DNA from: Endozoicomonas sp965196975
GTDB lineage: Bacteria > Pseudomonadota > Gammaproteobacteria > Pseudomonadales > Endozoicomonadaceae
Reading direction: 5' to 3'
Assembly (NCBI RefSeq): GCF_965196975.1
Contig: NZ_OZ239981.1
Coordinates: 2,108,001 to 2,172,000 of the forward strand
DNA length: 64,000 nt
The first letter of the stretch is position 1, and each line of letters starts with the position of its first letter. Shown one piece after another: positions 16,486-26,017 of the stretch. The position numbers were made by a program, and so were the translations under genes. Under the pieces are notes generated by a model. The model was given only the letters and a program-made list of their open reading frames with translations. It was not told where the DNA came from and made no database searches.

Positions 16486-19400
16486 ACCACCCAGAATGAA
16501 GGCTTCATCAGGTCAGATACAGAGGTGAAATACTCAACAAACCGGTTTAATAAAGGGATAGTGATACCAGGAAAGGCATTTTATTTTATAAGACAATCAA
16601 GAAGTTAAAACAATCCAACGTATAATGGCTCCAGTATCGTGTTGTTCCATTCCGTGAATAAAGCGGAAACACTCACCACCACAATGAGAAAAACAACTCA
16701 TCGTTATAAATCATTCAGTTACCTTTCACACCCTCTGACAGCACAGTGGCCAGCAAGAGTGCCTGCCGTCTGATCATCTAAAATATAACGATGATCAAGG
16801 ATTATTATCATGGAGGATAATAATGCCACTCCCACCTGGCCATATTCCCTCTCAGGCAAATCACCCAGTACCTGAAAGGTCAAAGGATCTCATTGAACAC
16901 CCAGAACCCAAAGGGAAGGATCGGCTGGGAAAAGACGTCACTCACTCACTTCCCAATAAGCAACCGGCACTTCACGGTAAAAGTCGGCCTTCTGACGCTA
17001 AGAAGCTGGGAAAAATGGATCACATTAAAAAGCTACCCGAAGCAAAACCCATGGTTTATCCAGAGGATGTCGACGATGCCGCATTTCTTTTTTCGGATGA
17101 TGAACTGGATAAGGTGACCGATGCTTTAGAAAGTGACCTGGAAGACACCAGCGATAAAGAACTTGAATCGCTGTTTCCCGATGAGGAATTCCCGGATATT
17201 CAGGACGTTGATAAAGGCGTATTAACCTACCTGTTTGACACACTCTCCCATTTTTCCATGGCCTCGTTAGAGGCCATATCCCCCTACCTTGACGGTAAAA
17301 TTAACAGCAGGCAGTCCACGGCAACAGTCGTATCGAAAATACTCGCTGATAAAGCATTCAGCACGCTGAAACGAGTGGCCTTGTGCTATTTACTCGGAAC
17401 CGATATTGCTAAAAAACAGCTGAACTTTTCCAATAACCATCAGGCTACCCAACTGGTGTTTTCGGTTATCTCCATTTTGATCGCTCAATATGAGCAATTA
17501 GATGATTCGGATGAACTATCCAGAAAAGAAGTCGTGATCGATCATGTACAAATTGGCAACCAGAGTATCAACAATATTAAGGCAGTACTGAAAACAACAC
17601 CTGATGGCGCCATAGAGATTGAATCACTGACGTTTAACAGCGGCCCTGAAGGTCAGCCAGCCGACACGGCATCGAAAGCACTGTCCGTATCGGTCAAAAA
17701 TCTGGTTCTAGGGTTTCAATTTAATGACAACACCCCATCATTGACATCAATGGTGGCGTCGATCCTAAAAAGCAGCAATGTTGACAATGGAAAAATGCTG
17801 TTTGAACACGCCTTACCCAGAATGGTTACATTCGATATCGGGGAGCTGTCGCTCAAAGAAAAGCAGGCAGGTCTTGATGACGGGGAAGCCACCTAGCATT
17901 TTGAAAGTCAGCATACAAAAATCGAGGCAAACCTTCATGCCTATTACCCATCACTGACGACAGAACTGGTCGTCACACCTGGAAAAGTATCCGTAGCGTA
18001 TTGGTCACCCCAGTCCTCAGTAAGAGAAATTAAAGCCCATCTCGATATTGATGAAGATAGAAATGGTGTCATCAATTTCACCGGAAACCTTCGTTTACCC
18101 AATGTTCACCTACCACTGGTGATTGACCTGACGTTAAAGGTAACGGATGGTGTCTATTCTCTTGATGACTTACCGGAAAGCATTGAAACATCGATGGGTA
18201 ACGAGCTGCTCAACGTCGTCCTCAGGAAAGCCATGGGCAGTATACGAATAACCAGTGATTCATCAACCGAACGGGAAAACAGTCATACCTACCTTCACAT
18301 TGATGCAGACGTTTTCCAGTTTGATGTTATTAACAGAGCCATGCAGCAGTTGCTGGGTCAGGATCGGGTGATTATTCCCGTACCCCACTCATGCCTGAGA
18401 GCCTCACGCGATCAACAGGGTGCTGGTGAGATTCTTCTGGAGGAACTGGCCCAGAACATGAGCAGCTTCCCGGTGGTGCTGAAACGCAAGCCCTATGACG
18501 CCCTGCTCCGCTTTCAACCCGCAGAGAGTCATGAGGGAGAAGCCGGTAAAGCTCGGGTACACACGTCAGCAAGACAATTACTCGATGCCATCGTTCATGC
18601 GCAGAAAAACGGACAACCCAGTTCAGCACATTTTCTGCTCCGACACTTTCCACTGCATGGACTGAAAGCCCTGATCAATGCAAGTCAGGAAGGTATTCAG
18701 GGTGCAATCAGTCAATCAGCGGTCATGACGCTATTGGCTGACCTGACAGAAATACTGCCTGAAAAAGCCGTCAGACTGTTAACTGAGCTGATGCCTGATC
18801 AATATTTTCCTTTTTCCAAAGGCGAAGAGGCCTTTAAAGAACAGGCACCTCTGGCACATTCCATCGCAGCTTATATAAAAAATCACAATGCTGCGGACAG
18901 AGCAGGAACAACGTCATCTCACCAGGACGTCGAAAAGCTGCGAGACCTTCTGGTGTTCTGGTCATGCAGCCGGCTCGCCAGTGATGGCGACATTACCTCG
19001 CTGGTTGACCCGGAGTGGCAGCCTCAAACCATGAAAGTGTTTTGTGAAGAGCTGGCTGCCATACTGAAAAACAACGCCCTTACTGCCGTTGGCCTTCTCG
19101 GAACACTGGCCAGTGCAGTGACCACGGCTCCTATGCTGGGCAATCAGCTCAATAGCGCGGATCCATTTCCGCACGAGAGAGTCGGTGATGCCATGAACCA
19201 GCTGGAAGTGGCCGATCAAGAACGTCAGAAGAAACAGGCCCGTGAGTCAAAAGGCTCATTAGAACAACTGATCAGCATGGCAACTCAGTCGTTTCATGCA
19301 TTGTTGCCGCAGATTGTAGAAAAGAGAACCCGGACACTCGCGCATTCACCCCATGTCGTTGAACACTTCATTAATCTGGCACAATATACGGGTGATGTAA

Positions 19401-21103
19401 GATTCTGGCAGCTGTTAGGGGCCATGAACAGCAGTGGCCACTGTTCCACCCAAAGGCTACTGATGTGCCATGGCGGCGCACCCGGAGTTCCGGACGATGA
19501 TCAGCTTTCACATCTTGTCAGCATACTCGAGCTGAACACATTGGGAGATGGTAATCAGGCGGCTGTTGACTATCTGGCTCATACTCCGAAGGAGCGAATA
19601 AAAAGTCTGGCAAACTTTATTACTGATCGCACAGAAGGCTGTCCTTACCAAACTGAAGAATTGTTGAAGTCGTTATCTCAACTTCCCAAAGGCACAGAAA
19701 GAAAGAAGGCCCTTACCCAAGCGAGCAGCAGTGCAATTCGGGATATTTTGCGTATGTACCACCTCGAGCAGGAATGCCTAGCCGTACGACAATTACTTCA
19801 GAAGGCTGATCAATTGAAAGAAAAATGGGGTTTGTATGAACAGTCGCTGAATAATCAGCTGAAAGTATTGAAACAACAAGGTGAAAACACCCCCTCTCAA
19901 CAGGAAGCAGAGCTGCTTATTAAAAAAGAATCCGCTAAACAAGCCTTTATGAAGGAGTACCGGGCAATGCTCGCCGTCATTCCCATTGAGCGTATGACAC
20001 GACAATTAATCAGGGGAAAAGCTATTCAAAAGAATCCAGGCGCATTGGATGCATTAAAATTCCGTCTTGACCAACAGCAAATTGATGCATTAGAGCTTGT
20101 CGTTCTGGAGAGCTTTGATGCGCTCTCAGAGTTTGAACCAGAAAAGGTTGTACCCGGTGCATTATCAGCTCCACTGATGGATGAAATGATTGCCCGCTTA
20201 AAGCATAAAGTTGGCCCCTCCCAATATTTCAAGCGCAAACTGTCAAACCATGAATTGCTGTTGGATGTTTTCATAAAACAGAGGAAAATAACCGCTACAG
20301 TCAGGCAGCAACTGGATTCATCAAACGGCTCCTCCGAAGAGTACCTGAAAGCGATGGCTGCCATTTTTGCCGATTACAGTGAGCTGCTTCTGGACTTGGA
20401 GGTTCCTTTAGTGCACACCCTTGTCCTCAAAGGCATTTCTGCTGCTTACGCTGCAGAGTATGGCCGGGATCTTAAAGATGCCAATGTAGACTGGTCTGAT
20501 CACGTAGCCTTTACAATGGGGGAAATTAAAGGGCGTATAGAATATGCATTAAGTGAAAAGACAGTGAAACCCGAAGAAAACAAAAAGTTGGATCAGCAGA
20601 GTGCAGCGCTCACCCAATTCAATAAAACCGTTCAATTGCTGCGTTATATGATCATTTTTTATCACGTTACTGATAAAACAAAAATGCCGGGTTCTGAGAC
20701 GGTCCGTACAATCATCAACAAAAAAGATGAAATACTTTCTGCTGTTTCCTCGCATTTTTTCTCTTACCTATTAGCCAACATACTGGCATCGAACGGACTT
20801 TCAAAAATTGAAGCTGATACCGTACAAGATTTTGCTGAACAGGAACGCGAGGAAATAACGAATATACTGGAGCAGCAACTTAACCAGATCATTAAACAAA
20901 CACCGTTGGGCATTGAAGACCCAGAAGAGACTCCACCTCTGCAAATTGTTGAGCAGCAATTGATCCCTTTGCTCGAAGGTCTGGAAAAAATACCGGTTGT
21001 TGGTGTGATGCTTGCCCAGAAAATTCGCGATGGATTGTCAGAAATGGTTAATCAGCTATCCACTCTATTTGAGGTAGATATCACTCATCAGGACTCATCA
21101 GAG

Positions 21104-22494
21104 GGGTGCTCTCTCAATTTGATAACTGACTCATAGGTTAGCTTCAACCTTTCCAGTCATGAACTCAGACCAAAGTTGTTCCCAGCGCCCCTTACTCTGG
21201 ATCAGTGCTCTTGTTGTCAAAAGCACTTCCGCTCCTGTTGCTTTCCACCTCATTCCAGAACCACATAATCGTTGCTTTACCAGAGTCTTACAAGCCGCTT
21301 CAGTAACTCCTGAACCTATTGGCCAATGGCGTTTAAGCGCCTGATGATAATTCATTAACTGGTGATTGTTTGTAAAATAGCTCACAGCTTTGTAGCGCTT
21401 CTCTGTCAGTGCGATTGTCTTTTTCGGGAGCTCGGCTGATTCAATTTCCTGAAGGATTTTTTTGGCTGCTCCACGCTTGTTTTTCAAACTATGTAGCCTG
21501 TCTTCAAGCCACTGGTGTCGCTTCGCCTTACTGGTTGGAAACAGTGCTTCCGCTGCTCCAGCTAAATATTCAGATGCATGATAAAAATCGAGTATCTGCC
21601 CAGAGGTATGTTGTTTCAAATAACTCCAGTTTTCTCTAGCCCCGTCAGCTACCCCGATGTATGTGGCATTTGGGTAGAGTCGTTTTAGATCTGCAATCTC
21701 CTCGTCGAGCTTGCTCATAAAGCTTTGTTTACCATACTCTGGCGAACTGGCTGTATATATCGTGTGGAGCCTGTCTCCATCTGCAGAATATAGGCTCAAT
21801 GTCCCACACATGGCTTCCCTCCAGCCTTCTTCACAAAGCAGCATGCAGGTTCCATCCAGACCAATGGCTATTGTTTCAACAGGCTCTTTTAGTGGAGGAA
21901 GGTGGTAGTGAGTGTCTTGCTGGTCTTCAATTAATGCACCTACTCTGTCCGATAAATGCTTGATATAAGAATTTGAAAGCGTCCTTTGATGGTTGGTCTC
22001 AAAATCTTCTTTTACCGCAGGCGCTGGCATCTGGCTGTATTTCCAGGCGATAGACTTGGCAAATTTGGGGGTAGCTGAACCAATAATACCGGCACGAAGA
22101 TCAAGTGCTGCCAGAGTACTGCCACCTCTGACACCCTGATATACGGAGCGCTCCAAAGGTATACGACCGTATAAGGTTTCATAGTGCTTAAGAACCTTTC
22201 CTTTGTAGTTCCACTTCTGCTGATTAACGACGATAGGTTCTTTATTGGGTGATTCAAATAGCCCCAATAACTCTTTTGTTCCAAGCTGCCCGGCTTCATT
22301 GAGTGCACGCTGTAAACTATCTTCAAGATTCAGCATGTTGCCTGAATCTATAGAAACTTCAATTTGCAAAACGATGCTTTTGGTAGAGCTGGAAATAACA
22401 GAAGCGGGCATGACAGTTAACTATTATGAGTGGTGTTCCCATAGTAGCTGTGAAAATAGAGCACTATTGTTTCAATCATTCAGAGAGAGCACCC
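21104..22494 (-). mobile_element. ISKra4-type insertion sequence, copy C
   Basis: It is 1391 bp with the target duplication CATCAGAG at 21096-21103 and 22495-22502. It is inserted near the 3' end of the giant gene, about 57 codons before that gene's stop, opposite to its direction of transcription. Confidence 0.93.
21131..22411 (-). CDS. ISKra4-family transposase (copy C)
   Basis: This is an intact 426-residue transposase identical in protein sequence to the other copies. It is antisense to the interrupted giant gene. Confidence 0.9.
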   Translation of the reverse strand: MPASVISSSTKSIVLQIEVSIDSGNMLNLEDSLQRALNEAGQLGTKELLGLFESPNKEPIVVNQQKWNYKGKVLKHYETLYGRIPLERSVYQGVRGGSTLAALDLRAGIIGSATPKFAKSIAWKYSQMPAPAVKEDFETNHQRTLSNSYIKHLSDRVGALIEDQQDTHYHLPPLKEPVETIAIGLDGTCMLLCEEGWREAMCGTLSLYSADGDRLHTIYTASSPEYGKQSFMSKLDEEIADLKRLYPNATYIGVADGARENWSYLKQHTSGQILDFYHASEYLAGAAEALFPTSKAKRHQWLEDRLHSLKNKRGAAKKILQEIESAELPKKTIALTEKRYKAVSYFTNNHQLMNYHQALKRHWPIGSGVTEAACKTLVKQRLCGSGMRWKATGAEVLLTTRALIQSKGRWEQLWSEFMTGKVEANL

Positions 22495-22991
22495 CATCAG
22501 AGATGGTTGATGGTCTCTTTGAATTTTTCTCTTTGATTAAAGGAGAAAACATTACTCGACGGGATGTCGCTGAAATGGCCGGTCAGCTCATCCAGTTTTC
22601 AAAAACGAGCGGTTTACCCGATAGCGTTTTACAATACCTTCCCAGCGCTCTGAAAGAAATAGACCTCGATTAACTGTGTTTTCTTCAACAGCTTCATTTA
22701 ACACTGCTTCTTTCCTGCTTTTAGTGAGGTGACTTCCATAGGGAAGATCGGTCATAAACTGTGCCAAATTTTCGATAGGCACTGTAATTATGGGCGATTG
22801 AAGCGTTCAGGTACTTATAATAACCTGAGTCATTCCAACACCATGAAATACGCAAAGCTCAACAAAGAACACGAAAATTAAGATGTAACCATAAAGCTAT
22901 TTAGCAAGATGGACTCATTCTGGACACTTAAGGAAAAAGTAGTAACTTTGGGGATTAGTAAGAGGGAAAACAATAAATTAGGAAGGATATA

Positions 22992-23084
22992 TGGCGGTGA
23001 GGGAGGGATTCGAACCCTCGATACGGCTACAAACCGTATACTCCCTTAGCAGGGGAGCGCCTTCAGCCTCTCGGCCACCTCACC
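22992..23084 (-). tRNA. tRNA-Ser(GCU)
   Basis: Read on the minus strand, the acceptor stem GGTGAGG (23084 end) pairs with CCTCACC, followed by discriminator G and an encoded CCA (22992). The anticodon loop CTGCTAA gives anticodon GCT, which reads AGC/AGU. A long variable arm (TATACGGTTTGTAGCCGTAT) and the T-loop GGTTCGAATCC are class II serine features. Total 93 nt including CCA. Its place behind csrA matches the usual gammaproteobacterial order. Confidence 0.97.
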
Positions 23085-23560
23085 GGGAACGAGAGCTATG
23101 TTACCCTGAACACCTTGAAAAGCAAGTCTTTTTTTAACCAATTCATCTGTACACGCCTTGGGATAGTAGCGGTTATCAACATAGATACTTCAGCCTGACC
23201 AAACAGACAGCCTTGCCCCCCACATAAGACTGCCAAGTTGTCGTGAGTATTATCCTTTTGATCAGGATACAGCCACAATTGCACAGGCTGAACTCGCTAT
23301 TAGGTATGAATAATATGGCGCAAAGCCTGCACTTTCCGCCATGAGCATAAACAGAGACTCTCGGTTAACAACTTGTAGAGATACAGAGTAGAGGCTTGGA
23401 GTTGTGTAAATGAACTCAGAGTCAGGGGCAGCCCATGTGCAACACGCTGGCTTAGAGACAAACGACTCAATGAGCCCCGCTATGTTTAAAAAGCGGATCA
23501 AAGAAGCCAACGATTTGAATGAAGAGCATTGCAGATTTTTAGTACCTATCTGCAGATACA
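23085..23560. other. Gene-free stretch between tRNA-Ser and csrA
   Basis: Short open frames occur on the minus strand (for example 23262-23561) but none has family resemblance or a convincing ribosome-binding site. I see no further RNA gene. Confidence 0.45.
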
Positions 23561-23589
23561 AAAATGCCCGACAATAAGTCAGGCATTTT
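23561..23589 (-). terminator. csrA terminator
   Basis: AAAATGCCCGAC, a 5-nt loop and GTCAGGCATTTT form a 12-bp stem. On the minus-strand RNA its single non-Watson-Crick position is a U-G pair and it ends in UUUU. It lies about 72 bp after the csrA stop. Confidence 0.8.
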
Positions 23590-23661
23590 CGAAAACTGTG
23601 TTTACGTATTAAAACGATCTAATGAACTCAATCAGAGATATAAACGACAGTTTTAAATCCA

Positions 23662-23922
23662 TCAGTAAGATTCGTAAGATTCAGACTCGGATTCGTATCC
23701 AGACTCGTAACCTTCGTCTTCTTCATAAGAGCGACCAGTACCGCCTTTCTTGTGCTCTTTCTCTTTTTGAATTCTCTGGTAAATTTCTTCGCGGTGAACT
23801 GCGACTTCTTTTGGTGCGTTAACACCGATACGAACCTGGTTACCCTTTACACCCAGAACAGTGACAGTGACCTCGTCCCCTACCATCAGGGTCTCTCCTA
23901 CGCGGCGAGTCAGAATCAGCAT
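23662..23922 (-). CDS. csrA: Carbon storage regulator CsrA with an extended acidic tail
   Basis: This is an RNA-binding global regulator of translation that binds GGA in hairpin loops. The N-terminal 60 residues are canonical: MLILTRRVGETLMVGD, then VTVLGVKGNQVRIGVNAPKEVAVHREEIYQRI, with the RNA-binding Arg-44 region intact. Length is 86 residues against the usual 60-65. The extra C-terminal tail, after a basic KEKEHKKGG, is built from Tyr, Glu and Ser (GYESGY, then ESESESYESY), encoded by near-repeats of a GATTC-containing unit. The tail is unusual and might modulate RNA binding. It lies downstream of lysC in the conserved alaS-lysC-csrA-tRNA order. Confidence 0.96.
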   Translation of the reverse strand: MLILTRRVGETLMVGDEVTVTVLGVKGNQVRIGVNAPKEVAVHREEIYQRIQKEKEHKKGGTGRSYEEDEGYESGYESESESYESY

Positions 23923-24237
23923 TTCAATCTCCTTATTTACATCTCTGTTAAGTCAACAACCGTCAATTCTGAGCACGCTGGTGCATTGGTTTGAAGCTGA
24001 TGAAATCACCCAAAATGTTCGCGTGAAATTATACGACACCAACCCCAGCACAGACATTATTTCACATTAAAATTGCCTGCCCTTCAAACTGCTTTAGTAC
24101 TCAGTTCAAAGTATTGAAGTATATGTCAGCTCAACCGTTCATGCTTAAGAATTATTCAGCAAACCCAGTCTAGTCACCAAGTTCAAGATTTCCATTCGTA
24201 TTTTTACCTGCCGGAAATGGTTTGAGGGCTTGATAAC

Positions 24238-24280
24238 ACTGCCTCTTTCACCCTTTTCATATCAGGGAGATAGAGGCAGT
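24238..24280 (-). terminator. Possible lysC terminator stem
   Basis: ACTGCCTCT (24238-24246) and AGAGGCAGT (24272-24280) form a perfect 9-bp stem with a 25-nt loop, about 45-85 bp past the lysC stop. The loop is long and no clean U-run follows, so function is uncertain. Confidence 0.4.
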
Positions 24281-24323
24281 ATGGACCCCTCGCGAGGCCC
24301 ACGGTTTTGATTATATTGACGTT

Positions 24324-25565
24324 TTAGACCCCATTATCTTCCAATGGTTCCCTGTCCAGCTCAAAAGCCGAGTGGAGCGCCCGAACAGCCAGCTCCAGAT
24401 ACTTTTCAGCAATGATGACTGAAACCTTGATTTCAGACGTTGAGATGATCTGAATATTAATCCCTTCCGCTGCCAGAGCCTCAAACATTTTAGTGGCAAC
24501 ACCCGCATGCGAGCGCATACCTACGCCAACAATCGAGACCTTGGCAATCTTCATATCACCATCGTATTCACGAGCTTCGAGCTCTTCAACGATCTGCTCG
24601 ACCACAACTTTTGCCCGCTCATAGTCATTACGATGAACGGTGAAGGTGAAATCGGTGGTTTTGTCCTCAGCCGTATTCTGAACAATCATATCGACTTCGA
24701 TATTGGCACGGCTGACCGGACCAAGAATCCGGGAGGCCACACCGGGAATGTCGGGTACGCCCTTAATCGTCAGTTTGGCTTCATCTCGGTTGAATGCGAT
24801 GCCGGAAACTACCGGTGACTCCATGGCGATACCCTCATCCAGTGTAATCAGTGTTCCAGGGCCATCCTGGAAGGTATGCAGAACTCTCAGGTTAACATTG
24901 TACTTGCCAGCAAACTCAACGGCTCTGATTTGCAGAACTTTGGAGCCCAGACTGGCCATTTCCAGCATTTCTTCAAAGGTGATCTTGTCCAGGCGGCGTG
25001 CACCTTCAACCACTCTCGGGTCAGTGGTGTAAACTCCGTCGACATCGGTGTAGATCTGACATTCATCGGCTTTCAACGCTGCCGCCAGCGCTACTGCTGT
25101 CGTATCAGAACCGCCCCGGCCCAATGTAGTGATATTGCCTTCTTCATCACGACCCTGGAAACCGGCAACCACAACAACACGGCCAAGTTCAAGATCCCTG
25201 GTGATGCGTTCGGTATCGATACGTTTGATACGGGCCTTGGTATGGGCATTGTCAGTAACAATCGCCACCTGGCTACCGGTATAGGATGTGGCAGGACAGC
25301 CCCTTTCATTCAGAGCCATACTCAAAAGGCCGATGGTCACCTGCTCACCCGTCGAGAGAATAACATCCATCTCCCTGGGCGTAGGCTGTGACTGCATGGA
25401 CTGGGCCAGCTCAACCAGACGGTTGGTTTCACCACTCATGGCGGAAACCACAACCACTACGTCGTGCCCCTGTTCGCGGAACCCCTTGACCTTGTCAGCA
25501 ACTCCCTGAATTCGTTCAGTAGTGCCTACAGAGGTGCCGCCAAATTTCTGTACTATTAGCGCCAT
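24324..25565 (-). CDS. lysC: Aspartate kinase
   Basis: This 413-residue monofunctional aspartokinase makes aspartyl phosphate for Lys, Thr, Met and diaminopimelate synthesis. The kinase domain starts with the KFGGTSVG motif and includes VVVVVSAMSGETNRL and FQGRDEEGNITTLGRGGSDTTAVALAAAL. Two ACT domains occupy about residues 265-413 (TIKGVPDIPGVASRI and VGVGMRSHAGVATKMF) and would carry feedback control by lysine and threonine. It is cytosolic. It lies between alaS and csrA on the same strand. Confidence 0.97.
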   Translation of the reverse strand: MALIVQKFGGTSVGTTERIQGVADKVKGFREQGHDVVVVVSAMSGETNRLVELAQSMQSQPTPREMDVILSTGEQVTIGLLSMALNERGCPATSYTGSQVAIVTDNAHTKARIKRIDTERITRDLELGRVVVVAGFQGRDEEGNITTLGRGGSDTTAVALAAALKADECQIYTDVDGVYTTDPRVVEGARRLDKITFEEMLEMASLGSKVLQIRAVEFAGKYNVNLRVLHTFQDGPGTLITLDEGIAMESPVVSGIAFNRDEAKLTIKGVPDIPGVASRILGPVSRANIEVDMIVQNTAEDKTTDFTFTVHRNDYERAKVVVEQIVEELEAREYDGDMKIAKVSIVGVGMRSHAGVATKMFEALAAEGINIQIISTSEIKVSVIIAEKYLELAVRALHSAFELDREPLEDNGV

Positions 25566-25939
25566 CTTATTCGTTCTACTTCAATCAGCCATGACTAGGA
25601 GGTTGTCCGGGAATAACGCCCTTAGCAAAAATCGCAGAAAATTGAGGATAAAAATTCGGTTTGCGAGGTGAACAGCGGTTCTACTTGTCGAACAAAACGG
25701 AATTTTTAGGCCAATTTCCTGCTACCGCAGCAGGACAGTCTATTTTCGGACAGACTCCTTATGATCAAGCTTCCCTGTACCAGCTCCCCGCTGTAACGTC
25801 CCATAAAATTTTACAGCACACTTTTATACAATACAGACATTCTGGCAGGAGCCGGACAGCGTAAGCTGCCATCTCTATCATTCAGTGGATGGCAGAATGT
25901 ACCATGAATCGCTACCCGGGTGTATGCCTCAGGGCAATA

Positions 25940-25975
25940 AAAAACGGGCCACTCCCTGCGGAACAGCCCGTTTTT
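25940..25975 (-). terminator. alaS terminator
   Basis: AAAAACGGGC and GCCCGTTTTT form a 10-bp stem with T-runs on both sides, so it can work in either direction. It lies 43 bp after the alaS stop. The gap 25566-25939 up to lysC shows no gene and should hold the lysC promoter. Confidence 0.85.
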
Positions 25976-26017
25976 ACATTTGCCTGTCAGAACAGATAAC
26001 TATTCTGGCCAATCTGC

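Larger units (their letters stand above)
16823..22673 (+). pseudogene. Giant unrecognised protein gene broken by an in-frame TAG and an IS insertion
   Basis: The ATG at 16823 follows a strong GGAGG. The frame runs 357 codons to a TAG (17894-17896), continues open in the same frame through 17897-21103, and is then cut by copy C of the ISKra4-type element. Removing the IS and one CATCAGAG duplication joins it exactly to 22503-22673, ending in TAA. The ancestral product is about 1490 residues. The start is Pro/Lys-rich, followed by an acidic segment (DDAAFLFSDDELDKV, about residue 90). There is a membrane-free, mostly helical body with Gln/Glu-rich coiled-coil stretches (around 19790-19930). No domain is recognised. 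A large effector or surface-associated helical protein is possible, but this is speculation. Confidence 0.85.

Noticed and set aside
17894..17896. TAG as pyrrolysine or recoded codon
   Set aside because: Other broken genes in the window use TGA and TAA, and no recoding signal is seen; nonsense mutation is simpler.
23262..23561. 99-codon minus-strand frame between csrA and tRNA-Ser
   Set aside because: Overlaps the csrA terminator region, lacks a ribosome-binding site and any recognisable motif.
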